DNA of 64,000 nt, taken from positions 1 to 64,000 of the forward strand of contig NZ_JAAGNZ010000005.1 of assembly GCF_010747415.1 (NCBI RefSeq), given 5' to 3'. Under the pieces are notes generated by a model. That model was not told the DNA's origin and did no database searches. It saw only the letters and a program-made list of their open reading frames with translations. The stretch's first letter is position 1; each line of letters opens with the position of its first letter. Positions 32,811 through 41,830 of this stretch are shown here, one piece after another. A program made the translations under genes and the position numbers. This DNA comes from Spirosoma agri. GTDB taxonomy: Bacteria; Bacteroidota; Bacteroidia; Cytophagales; Spirosomataceae.

Positions 32811-35000
32811 ATGACAATCGAGGTATTTCTGCGGCTCCTGAAACAGCATATACTCTGGTTCATTTTGATCCCTTGCGTAACGGCGGGTACGGCGTATTAC
32901 GTCACCAGGGATGAGGTTAAGGTCTATAAGTCTGAAGCCACACTCTATACGGGTTTGGTTTCCCGGTATTCGTTACTTTCGGATAAGCAATCTGGGTTCG
33001 TCGACCGATCTTCCAGCGCAATCGATAATATTCTAACTACACTGAACTCAAAAGAGACGCTGTTGCAGATTGGCATTGATCTGCTGACTGATCACCTCCG
33101 GCTTCAGCAACCTGATACGTTAGTACTGGCAGATGCTGGCTTTCAGCAACTCCGTCAGTCGATTCCGCCGACGTGGCAAAACTTGCTACTCATGGACGGT
33201 GACTCTGCTCACCTGCGCCAGCTTGTGGATAGTCTGGCCCGTAGCCCTTACGATAATCCGGTGAAGACACTCCTTATAAAGTCGGATTCGTATTATTCCA
33301 TTCAGATAATGGGCGAAAAATTAAAGGCTACAGCCCGGAAGAACACCAACGACGTGCTGACCATGGAGTACGAGTCTGATGATCCGGCGGTGGCACAGCA
33401 TACGCTGTTGTATGCCATTAAGGCATTGAACAAGCGCTACTCGAACCTGAAAACGTCTGAAACGAACTCGGTTGTTGGCTATTACGAAGAAAAATTACAG
33501 AAAGCGAAGCAGGCACTTGCCCAGGCTGAAGCGAATCTACGCTCGTTCAACACCAGCCATAAGGTGTTGAACTACGAAGAGGAAGCCAGTAACGTAGCCA
33601 CTTCTCGGGAAGATCTCATCAAAGAATACAACGAAGAGTTGATGCGTAAAAACGCAGCCAAAGCAGCTCTCGATGCGCTCAACAAACGAATGACGCAGCA
33701 GGGCACCATGAATGTGGCAAATGCTGATCTGAATGACAAGCAGAAAAAGCTAAGCGAGGCTGAAAACAAATTATCCAATGCGCGCGCCTATGGTCAGCCT
33801 AAAAACGTGATCAGCAAATTGCAGGAAGGTGTTGCCAAAGCAGCGGATGACCTGAAAGCCAGCGCGTTGAAATACGATGCGGCTACGAATGCATCGGATG
33901 GCGTTCCGGCTCAGGCGATGGCTAGCGATCGGTTGGCCAAATCGCTGGAATATGAAGAGTCAGTTGCCCGTCTGGAGCTGTATAAAAAACGGATGGGCGA
34001 GTACCAGGCGAAAACAAATGAGTATACGCCCCTGGGATCACAACTTCGTCAGTTGCAGCGGGAAATGAGTATTGCGGAAAAAGAATACCTTGATTTATTA
34101 CAACAGGTCGAACAGTCGCAAACTCGTCGTCAGGATATTGCCATCGGCGGAACGCTGGAAATAATGGATGCGCCTAGTTATCCGTTAAGTGCCCAGGTGT
34201 CAAAGCGGGTTCAGCTGATTGCTATCGGCGCCGGGGTTGGCCTTTTTATCGCTCTGTTGCTTACGGCTATACGTTTCTGGCTGGACAAAGGAATTCATTC
34301 GCCTGAACAGGCTGAGTCATTAATTGGAATACCGGTTTCGGCACTATTTCCAACGGTTAAGAAACCGAACGTCTTCTCGAAAGCGACGATGGCTTCGCGG
34401 AACATGTTCGAACAGTTGTTCAACAGCGTCAACATTGAGATTGCGCAGGCGACTGCCAAGCCATTTCCGCCAATTATTACGCTATTCAGTATTGGGTCTA
34501 AACAGGGAAAAACCTGGGTAGCCAATGGGTTGAATCAGCTCTACGCCGAGGCCGACCAGCATGTGGCTTACTGTTATCCGCGTGTAACCGGTAAGGAGCA
34601 GCGTGAGATGATCAATGGCATCGCTTATTTTCCTTACACCGTTCGTCCTGATTTTATGAACGTTACGGGTCTGGAATATCTGATTGACTACAATCAGGGA
34701 TTTGATGCGTCTCAGTTCGACCGGATCGTACTCGAATTGCCACCGCTGCTGACGAACCAGCTTCCGGTTTATCTACTCAAAAATAGTGTTCTGTCGCTGC
34801 TTGTCGTTGACGCTAACAGCGCCTGGGCACGGGCAGAAAAGCAGTTGTTCAGTTTGTATGTACGGATAACCAATCAACCGATCCTACTCATATTGAATCG
34901 TGTTGAGGATAATTATATCGACATTCCCGGACAGGCTGATATCAGACAGGCACCCGCCAGAGTAGAGCGTTCGGTGATGTCGCAGCGTAATAGTTCTTAG
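32811..35000 (+). CDS. Wzz/Wzc-like polysaccharide co-polymerase, degenerate kinase
   Basis: A 729-aa inner-membrane protein. A Wzz domain with a first helix at about 14-32 is followed by a long periplasmic coiled-coil region (about 200-440) and a second helix near 465-488. The C-terminal P-loop domain starts with LFSIGSKQGKTW, a Walker A-like motif. The Walker A' DxDxR is absent (AYCYPRV) and the Walker B is IVLELPP with Glu instead of Asp. There is no Tyr-rich tail (ends SVMSQRNSS). It probably controls polysaccharide length or export without tyrosine-kinase activity. Confidence 0.8.
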   Translation: MTIEVFLRLLKQHILWFILIPCVTAGTAYYVTRDEVKVYKSEATLYTGLVSRYSLLSDKQSGFVDRSSSAIDNILTTLNSKETLLQIGIDLLTDHLRLQQPDTLVLADAGFQQLRQSIPPTWQNLLLMDGDSAHLRQLVDSLARSPYDNPVKTLLIKSDSYYSIQIMGEKLKATARKNTNDVLTMEYESDDPAVAQHTLLYAIKALNKRYSNLKTSETNSVVGYYEEKLQKAKQALAQAEANLRSFNTSHKVLNYEEEASNVATSREDLIKEYNEELMRKNAAKAALDALNKRMTQQGTMNVANADLNDKQKKLSEAENKLSNARAYGQPKNVISKLQEGVAKAADDLKASALKYDAATNASDGVPAQAMASDRLAKSLEYEESVARLELYKKRMGEYQAKTNEYTPLGSQLRQLQREMSIAEKEYLDLLQQVEQSQTRRQDIAIGGTLEIMDAPSYPLSAQVSKRVQLIAIGAGVGLFIALLLTAIRFWLDKGIHSPEQAESLIGIPVSALFPTVKKPNVFSKATMASRNMFEQLFNSVNIEIAQATAKPFPPIITLFSIGSKQGKTWVANGLNQLYAEADQHVAYCYPRVTGKEQREMINGIAYFPYTVRPDFMNVTGLEYLIDYNQGFDASQFDRIVLELPPLLTNQLPVYLLKNSVLSLLVVDANSAWARAEKQLFSLYVRITNQPILLILNRVEDNYIDIPGQADIRQAPARVERSVMSQRNSS

Positions 35001-35116
35001 CGTACGCTCACGGGAGATTCGCTTGTGCATTGCATCAGAATGCCAGGCTTCTGTAGCACACGATTGGTAGTGGAATCAGGTGGTTGCCGGTTCCTGATTT
35101 GATTAGCTGTACTAAC

Positions 35117-38100
35117 ATGGAAAACAAGGGTTTCATCGTTCCCCAGTACGTTCATCAACTTGTTGAGCAGACTGCCCATACGCACCCCGATGCTGTTGCT
35201 TTAATTCTTGGTGGAAAGACAACAACTTACCAAGAACTAAACGAGCAGGCGGATGCCGTGTGTCAGGCTATTCTGGAGGTAGACCCTGAGACAGACCTGA
35301 TCGGTGTAAGCAGCACCCGTAGCCTGGAGATGGTCATTGGCGTTCTGGCCGTATTGAAAGCCGGAAAAGCCTATTTACCCCTTGATCCCACCTATCCCGA
35401 ACAGCGTTTACAGCAGATCTGTAGTGACTCGGGGCTAAAAACCTGTCTGGCTACGACGCAGGATGCACCTGTATTCGAACGCATAGGTGGTCTTCACGTT
35501 ATCTCATCGGCGACTGAAACCCATTCCATATCACATAGCCCGAACAGGCATGCCTCTACGGCTTACGTTCTGTACACGTCCGGTTCAACCGGTAAGCCAA
35601 AAGGAGTTAGCATGGGCCACGGTCCTCTGCTGAATTTATTGCAGTGGCAGGCTAAAAACTCGCAGGCAACGCTGCATAGCCGAACGCTACAACTGGCACC
35701 CTTGAGTTTCGACGTTTCGTTTCAGGAGATTTTTGCCACGTTGAGTACGGGCGGAACGCTCTTCCTGATCGACGAAGAACTGCGGCTGGATTTGAATGCG
35801 TTGCTGACATTCATCGACGAGCAGTCGATAAACCGGTTGTTTCTGCCCTTTGTGGCGCTTCAATATCTGGCCGAAGCGGCTGTCAGTACCCAGCGTTTTC
35901 CGGAGGCACTGCGCGAAATTATGACGGCGGGCGAACAGTTGAAAGTTACGCCCCAGCTGGTAAAGTTCTTTTCGTCTCTTCCCGATTGTGTCCTGTTTAA
36001 TCAGTATGGCCCAACGGAATGCCATGTGGTAAGCCAGCTAAAATTAGCGGGTAACCCCTCCGAGTGGCCTGGCTTGCCATCGATCGGTACGGCCATTGAT
36101 AATGTCAGGTTGCTTATTGCGGATGAGCGTTTGAACCTACTGCCGGATGGCGAGGTGGGTGAACTGCTGATTGCTGGTGATTGCCTGGCGGAAGGGTATC
36201 TGCATCAGGAAGCACTGACGAACGAAAAATTTATCGAGCTAACACTCCCGGAACAGGCACAAATCCGTGTTTACCGATCCGGTGATCTGGCCCGTTATCA
36301 GCCGGATGGTACTGTCGAGTTTTTAGGCCGCCGGGATGATCAGGTGAAAATTCGTGGTCACCGCGTCGAACTGGGTGAGCTGGAAGTAGTTATCAACCAG
36401 ATCGATGGCGTTAAGCAAGCGGTTGTCGTTGCCCGAGAAGGGGCCGACGGTAATAAGCGATTGGTCGCTTACCTGGTCTCTACCACCGATCATCAGGACA
36501 GCTTGGGGGTGCGGAAGGCATTGGAACAAGGACTGCCCGACTACATGATGCCATCAGCTTTTGTCTGGATGGATGATTTCCCCAAAACCACCAGCGGTAA
36601 AGTTGATAAGAAAAAACTACCCAACCCTGAGCAGAAACGGCCGGAGTTAGCTGTTGTCTACCGGAAGCCCAAAACCGAAATCGAGCGGACCGTTGCGGCT
36701 ATATGGGCTGATCTATTACAGCTGGACAAGGTTGGGCTGGACGATAATTTCTTTGAACTGGGGGGCAATTCATTGCTGGCTCAGAAAATAGTGGCGGCCT
36801 TAAAAGAGAAGCAGTATACGCTTCCCGTCACCAAGCTTTATCAATACCCAACCGTAGAGGGCATTACGCGGTATCTACAACCATCGGCGCCGTCTAGGCT
36901 CTCGAAAACCGAACGTCAGTCCAAAGGAGAAGGTGCTTCTGCCGATCAGGCAGATGTAGCGGTCATTGGCATGGCGGGTCGTTTTCCGGGCGCAACAACG
37001 ATCGATGAGTTCTGGAATCTGTTAAAACAGGGGCGCGAAACGACCCGATTCTTTACGGACGAAGAACTGGACCCGACGATACCGGCCAAACTTAAAAATG
37101 ATCCGCTCTACGTAAAAGCGAGGGGCGTTATTGCCAATGCCGATCAGTTCGATGCGCCGTTTTTTGGTCTGGCGCCCACGGTTGCACAGTTGATGGACCC
37201 GCAACAGCGCATCTTCCTGGAAATTGCCTGGGAAGCACTGGAGCAAACAGGCTATCTGCCGCAACACTATAGCGGTCGTGTTGGCGTATTCGCGGGTTGC
37301 GGGAATAATTCGTACTACCTGAACAATGTGCTTACCAATCGAGATCTGGTCGATCAGATTGGTAGTTTTCAGGTGATGACGCTGAATGAGAAAGATTATA
37401 TCGCGTCCCGCACGGCCTACCAGCTGAACCTGAAAGGACCAGCCGTAAGCGTGTATTCGGCTTGCTCGACATCCCTACTGGCCATAACGCAGGCTGTTCA
37501 GAGCATTCGAAGTGGCCAAACCGACGTGGCCCTGGCGGGAGGTGCCAGCATAACGGCCCCGATCAACAGCGGTCACCTGTATCAGGAGGGGGCCATGCTC
37601 AGTAAAGATGGTCATTGCCGATCATTCGATGCAAAAGGTGAAGGGACCGTCTTTAGTGATGGAGCGGGTGTTGTATTACTGAAAAGTCTGGCGGATGCCC
37701 AACGCGATGGCGATACGGTTTACGCCGTAATAAAAGGCATTGGTGTCAATAACGACGGAGCCGGAAAGGGAAGCTTCACCGCGCCGAATGCCGAAGGACA
37801 GGCTGGGTCTATCGCCATGGCCATTGCCGATGCCGACATTGACCCGGCAACGATCAGCTACGTAGAAGCCCACGGCACGGCTACACCACTCGGCGATCCC
37901 ATCGAACTGGATGGCCTGACAATGGGATTCGGTGAACAGACCGAAAAACAGTATTGTGCGATTGGGTCGATCAAGAGCAACATGGGCCACCTGACGCAGG
38001 CGGCTGGTGTTGCCGGATTTATCAAAACGACGCTGGCGCTATACCATAAACAGATTCCGGCCTCGCTTAACTTTTCGACGCCCAACCCGGCCATAAACTT

Positions 38101-41100
38101 TACCGATACGCCATTCTTTGTCAATACGCAACTGACCGACTGGCAACCAACGGGCGCTCGTCAGCATAATCCGCGACGGGCAGGTGTCAGTTCGTTCGGC
38201 GTAGGCGGCACCAACGTACACGTTGTTCTGGAAGAGTTTGCCAACGAGAACCCTGTATCCGAAACCGGGCGACCCGTTCAACTCGTAACCTGGTCAGCTA
38301 AATCTTTGGTGAGTCGTGAGGCTTATGCCAGCCGTTTAGCTGATGCGTTCCGGCAGAACACCCAGTTGAGTTTGGCCGATGCGGCCTTTACGTTGCAGAC
38401 AACCCGGGCTGACTTTACACACCGTCGTTTTGCCGTAGCTGCAACTACAGCTGAGCTGATCGAAAAGCTTTCGGCTGAGACGATTGTATCATCGACGGCG
38501 AAAACGGTTAAGGAAGCTCCCGGTGAAGTCGTCTTCATGTTTCCCGGACAGGGGGCGCAGTATCTGAACATGGGCCGTATGCTCTACGAGCAGGAGGCTG
38601 TGTTCCGGCAAGCGGTGGATGAGTGTGCGGACCTGTTGCTAACGCAGTCGGGCGTTGATATTCGTCCGGTTATTTATTCGCAAGTACTGGATGTAGAGGC
38701 TGAACAGCGGCTGAAAAACACGCGCTATACGCAGCCTGCCCTCTTTGTTACAGAATATGCGCTGGCGCGATTGTGGATGAGCTGGGGCATTGAACCCTCG
38801 GTATTCTGTGGGCATAGCATCGGCGAATTTGTGGCGGCTCACCTAGCCGGAATTTTCACGCTGGCCGATGCCCTGATGCTGATCGCTACCCGTGGCCGCC
38901 TGGTGAGTGAACAACCGCGCGGGAGTATGCTGTCGGTGCGTATGGATGCGGAGACTGTACAAGCCATGATGCCAACGGGTTTGTCAATGGCGGCCATCAA
39001 CAGTCCCAAGCTGTGCGTGGTGGCTGGTCCCGACGAGGATATTGCTGATTTTGCCCGGCAGCTCGATGATCAGGAAATTCTGAATCAACCGCTCGAAACC
39101 AGCCATGCTTTCCATTCGTCGATGATGGAACCCGTTGTTGGCGAGTTTGAGAAGATTGTAAGTCAGATTACGCTGAACCGTCCACAGAAGGCAATTGTAT
39201 CGACAGTAACGGGTTCCTGGCTAACGGATGCTCAGGCAACCGATCCTGCTTACTGGGCCGATCATTTACGGGCGACAGTGCGGTTTTCCGATGCGATTGC
39301 GACCGTTATCGAGCTGGAAAATCCGCTTCTGCTTGAAGTCGGGCCTGGCCATGTAACGGCAACGCTGGCCCGTCAGCAAACGACCAATCGACCCATTACG
39401 GTGTTGGCCGGTCTGGTTAATCAACCGGATACAACGATCGCGTACCAGGCCCTCTTAACAACACTTGGACAAGTATACCTTAGCGGACTAGCCCCAGACT
39501 GGACGACGTTTTATGCGAACCAGCATCGGCAGAAAGTGACCATACCAACGTACGCATTCAACAGAAAGCGGTGCTGGATCGATCCCGTTGTGGAGCAACT
39601 ACCCGTAACGGTTCCTTCCAATATAGCTACGCATACCGAATTATCTACCTGTTCATTATCTACCTCCTCACCGATTACAGAGACTAGTATGAGAAAAGAC
39701 ATGTTAATCACTAGGGTCAACGAACTATTAGAACAAGCATCAGGCATTGATATGGACGGAATTACTCCTGACATGAGTTTCCTGGAAATAGGTCTTGACT
39801 CATTGCTGCTGACACAGGTTGCAATTACCTTAAAAAATGAATTTAACGTACCGATAACCTTTCGGCAGTTGACGAGTGAGTACACAACTCCCAACATGCT
39901 GGCGGCTTATCTCGATACTATATTGCCCACGGCTGAACTACCCGCTGCGGTTCCTCCGCAAGCACCAGTTTATACACAACCTGTTCAGACCTATACCGTA
40001 CCCGTAATGGATCAGGTACAGGTTCCGATTTCGGTCAATGACTCCGCATTGGGATTAGTCGCGCAACAGCTCCAGTTACTTGCCAAGCAGGTTGCGCTGT
40101 TGCAGGGAGGAGCACTGGCAACGCCCGTTTCAGTAGCGCCTATAGCACAGCCCGTACCAGCAACCAATGCAATGGCGCAACAGCCGGCTCCCAAAACCGA
40201 ATCAGTCACTGTAAACGTAGCTAAAGCTGATACGGCTGACTTAACGCCTGAAGAGAAAATAGAACACAAGAAACCGTTCGGGGCCACCGCCCGAATCGAA
40301 CGGCAGGTGTCGGAACTGACGGATGAGCAGCAGTTTTTTCTGGAGCGGCTAACCCGCCGGTATAACCAGAAAACTGGGAAGAGTAAAGCCTATGCGCAGG
40401 AGCATCGCACACACATGGCCGATCCGCGGGTGGTATCTGGGTTCCGGCCATTGACCAAAGAAATTGTTTATCCGCTGGTTGTTAACCGGTCGAAAGGAAG
40501 TCGCCTGTGGGACATCGATGGGAATGAATACATCGATGCCCTGAATGGATTTGGCTCAAATATGTTTGGTTATCAGCCTGATCTGATCAAACAGGCGTTA
40601 CACGATCAAATCGAAAATGGCTACGAAGTTGGCCCACAGCATGAGCTGGCCGGTGAAGTAAGCCAGCTGGTCTGCGAGTTGACGGGGGCCGATCGGGCCG
40701 CCTTGTGTAATACGGGTTCGGAAGCTGTGCTGGGTACGATGCGGATTGCCCGTACGGTAACGGGACGTTCGCTGATCGTTGCCTTTTCGGGTTCCTACCA
40801 CGGTATTGCCGATGAGGTACTGGTTCGTGGTACCAAGAAATTGAAATCGTTTCCGGCTGCGCCCGGTATCATGCCCGAGTCCGTTCAGAACATGCTGATT
40901 CTGGACTATGGCACGGATGAGACACTGAAAATCATTCGTGAACGGGCGCATGAACTGGCTGCCGTACTGGTTGAGCCCGTACAAAGCCGCCGTCCGGAAT
41001 TTGTGCCTGTCGAATTTTTGAAGCAGGTCCGTAAAATCACCGAAGAGTCGGGTACAGCGTTGATCTTCGATGAAGTGATTACGGGCTTTAGAACACATCC

Positions 41101-41830
41101 GGGGGGTGCCCAGGCCCTGTTCGGTATTAAAGCCGATCTTGCTTCCTACGGTAAGGTTGTCGGGGCTGGCTTACCGATCGGTGTCATTGCTGGTAAACGG
41201 GCGTTTATGGACGCGCTCGACGGCGGTTTCTGGCAGTATGGCGATAGCTCTGTGCCTGAAGTCGGGGTTACGTACTTTGCTGGTACGTTCGTTCGGCACC
41301 CATTGGCGTTAGCCGCGGCCAAAGCGTCTCTGGAGTATATGAAGGAGAAGGGAGCATCACTGCAACAGACGCTAACGCAGAAGACGAAGCGACTGGCCGA
41401 TGCCTTAAACGCAATTATTGACCGTCAGCAAATCCCGCTGGTTGTTGCGCAGTTTGGCTCGCTCTGGAAAATCAAGTTTAAGGAAGATATCGCATACGGT
41501 GAACTACTGTTTACACTGATGCGCGAAAAAGGCATTCACATCTGGGATGGCTTTCCCTGCTTCCTGACCGAGGCTCATACCGATGAGGAGATCGATACGA
41601 TCATTGATCGATTCTCCCGGAGTGTCAACGAATTGATCGAAACCGGTTTTTTTGTGGCTGCTCCGCTACTGACAACCAGAGTGCACGAAGCGGGAGTTGC
41701 CCTTACCGGCGAATTACCACCTGTTCCGGGAGCCCGGCTGGGGCGCGATCAGGCCGGAAATCCAGCCTGGTTTGTTGCCAACCCAGATCGCCCCGGTAAA
41801 TACTTGCAGGTCAAATTAAATGAAATCTGA
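35117..41830 (+). CDS. Hybrid NRPS-PKS: A-PCP-KS-AT-ACP-aminotransferase
   Basis: A 2237-aa assembly-line protein. Adenylation domain: YTSGSTGKPKGV (~150), SFDVSFQE (~197), NQYGPTE (~296), A10 Lys (~500). PCP: FFELGGNSL, Ser552. Ketosynthase: SACSTS with Cys783, His919 (EAHGT), His958 (NMGHL), so complete. Acyltransferase: GHSIGEF with Ser1234 and HAFH at 1330-1333, which indicates malonyl-CoA. ACP: GLDSL, Ser1562. After a Pro/Gln/Ala-rich linker comes a glutamate-1-semialdehyde-type aminotransferase with PLP Lys2013 (SYGKVVGAGLP). There is no ketoreductase, dehydratase or enoylreductase. It should load an amino acid, extend it by one malonyl unit and aminate the beta-keto group. The order echoes mycosubtilin MycA and microcystin McyE. 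Start ATG at 35117; the stop abuts the next gene. Confidence 0.93.
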   Translation: MENKGFIVPQYVHQLVEQTAHTHPDAVALILGGKTTTYQELNEQADAVCQAILEVDPETDLIGVSSTRSLEMVIGVLAVLKAGKAYLPLDPTYPEQRLQQICSDSGLKTCLATTQDAPVFERIGGLHVISSATETHSISHSPNRHASTAYVLYTSGSTGKPKGVSMGHGPLLNLLQWQAKNSQATLHSRTLQLAPLSFDVSFQEIFATLSTGGTLFLIDEELRLDLNALLTFIDEQSINRLFLPFVALQYLAEAAVSTQRFPEALREIMTAGEQLKVTPQLVKFFSSLPDCVLFNQYGPTECHVVSQLKLAGNPSEWPGLPSIGTAIDNVRLLIADERLNLLPDGEVGELLIAGDCLAEGYLHQEALTNEKFIELTLPEQAQIRVYRSGDLARYQPDGTVEFLGRRDDQVKIRGHRVELGELEVVINQIDGVKQAVVVAREGADGNKRLVAYLVSTTDHQDSLGVRKALEQGLPDYMMPSAFVWMDDFPKTTSGKVDKKKLPNPEQKRPELAVVYRKPKTEIERTVAAIWADLLQLDKVGLDDNFFELGGNSLLAQKIVAALKEKQYTLPVTKLYQYPTVEGITRYLQPSAPSRLSKTERQSKGEGASADQADVAVIGMAGRFPGATTIDEFWNLLKQGRETTRFFTDEELDPTIPAKLKNDPLYVKARGVIANADQFDAPFFGLAPTVAQLMDPQQRIFLEIAWEALEQTGYLPQHYSGRVGVFAGCGNNSYYLNNVLTNRDLVDQIGSFQVMTLNEKDYIASRTAYQLNLKGPAVSVYSACSTSLLAITQAVQSIRSGQTDVALAGGASITAPINSGHLYQEGAMLSKDGHCRSFDAKGEGTVFSDGAGVVLLKSLADAQRDGDTVYAVIKGIGVNNDGAGKGSFTAPNAEGQAGSIAMAIADADIDPATISYVEAHGTATPLGDPIELDGLTMGFGEQTEKQYCAIGSIKSNMGHLTQAAGVAGFIKTTLALYHKQIPASLNFSTPNPAINFTDTPFFVNTQLTDWQPTGARQHNPRRAGVSSFGVGGTNVHVVLEEFANENPVSETGRPVQLVTWSAKSLVSREAYASRLADAFRQNTQLSLADAAFTLQTTRADFTHRRFAVAATTAELIEKLSAETIVSSTAKTVKEAPGEVVFMFPGQGAQYLNMGRMLYEQEAVFRQAVDECADLLLTQSGVDIRPVIYSQVLDVEAEQRLKNTRYTQPALFVTEYALARLWMSWGIEPSVFCGHSIGEFVAAHLAGIFTLADALMLIATRGRLVSEQPRGSMLSVRMDAETVQAMMPTGLSMAAINSPKLCVVAGPDEDIADFARQLDDQEILNQPLETSHAFHSSMMEPVVGEFEKIVSQITLNRPQKAIVSTVTGSWLTDAQATDPAYWADHLRATVRFSDAIATVIELENPLLLEVGPGHVTATLARQQTTNRPITVLAGLVNQPDTTIAYQALLTTLGQVYLSGLAPDWTTFYANQHRQKVTIPTYAFNRKRCWIDPVVEQLPVTVPSNIATHTELSTCSLSTSSPITETSMRKDMLITRVNELLEQASGIDMDGITPDMSFLEIGLDSLLLTQVAITLKNEFNVPITFRQLTSEYTTPNMLAAYLDTILPTAELPAAVPPQAPVYTQPVQTYTVPVMDQVQVPISVNDSALGLVAQQLQLLAKQVALLQGGALATPVSVAPIAQPVPATNAMAQQPAPKTESVTVNVAKADTADLTPEEKIEHKKPFGATARIERQVSELTDEQQFFLERLTRRYNQKTGKSKAYAQEHRTHMADPRVVSGFRPLTKEIVYPLVVNRSKGSRLWDIDGNEYIDALNGFGSNMFGYQPDLIKQALHDQIENGYEVGPQHELAGEVSQLVCELTGADRAALCNTGSEAVLGTMRIARTVTGRSLIVAFSGSYHGIADEVLVRGTKKLKSFPAAPGIMPESVQNMLILDYGTDETLKIIRERAHELAAVLVEPVQSRRPEFVPVEFLKQVRKITEESGTALIFDEVITGFRTHPGGAQALFGIKADLASYGKVVGAGLPIGVIAGKRAFMDALDGGFWQYGDSSVPEVGVTYFAGTFVRHPLALAAAKASLEYMKEKGASLQQTLTQKTKRLADALNAIIDRQQIPLVVAQFGSLWKIKFKEDIAYGELLFTLMREKGIHIWDGFPCFLTEAHTDEEIDTIIDRFSRSVNELIETGFFVAAPLLTTRVHEAGVALTGELPPVPGARLGRDQAGNPAWFVANPDRPGKYLQVKLNEI

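Noticed and set aside
39400-39700. Possible ketoreductase between AT and ACP of the PKS
   Set aside because: The linker is too short and has no NADPH-binding GxGxxG motif, so the module is non-reducing.
40598-41098. Minus-strand open frame of 166 codons in the aminotransferase domain
   Set aside because: Antisense to a domain with intact catalytic residues.
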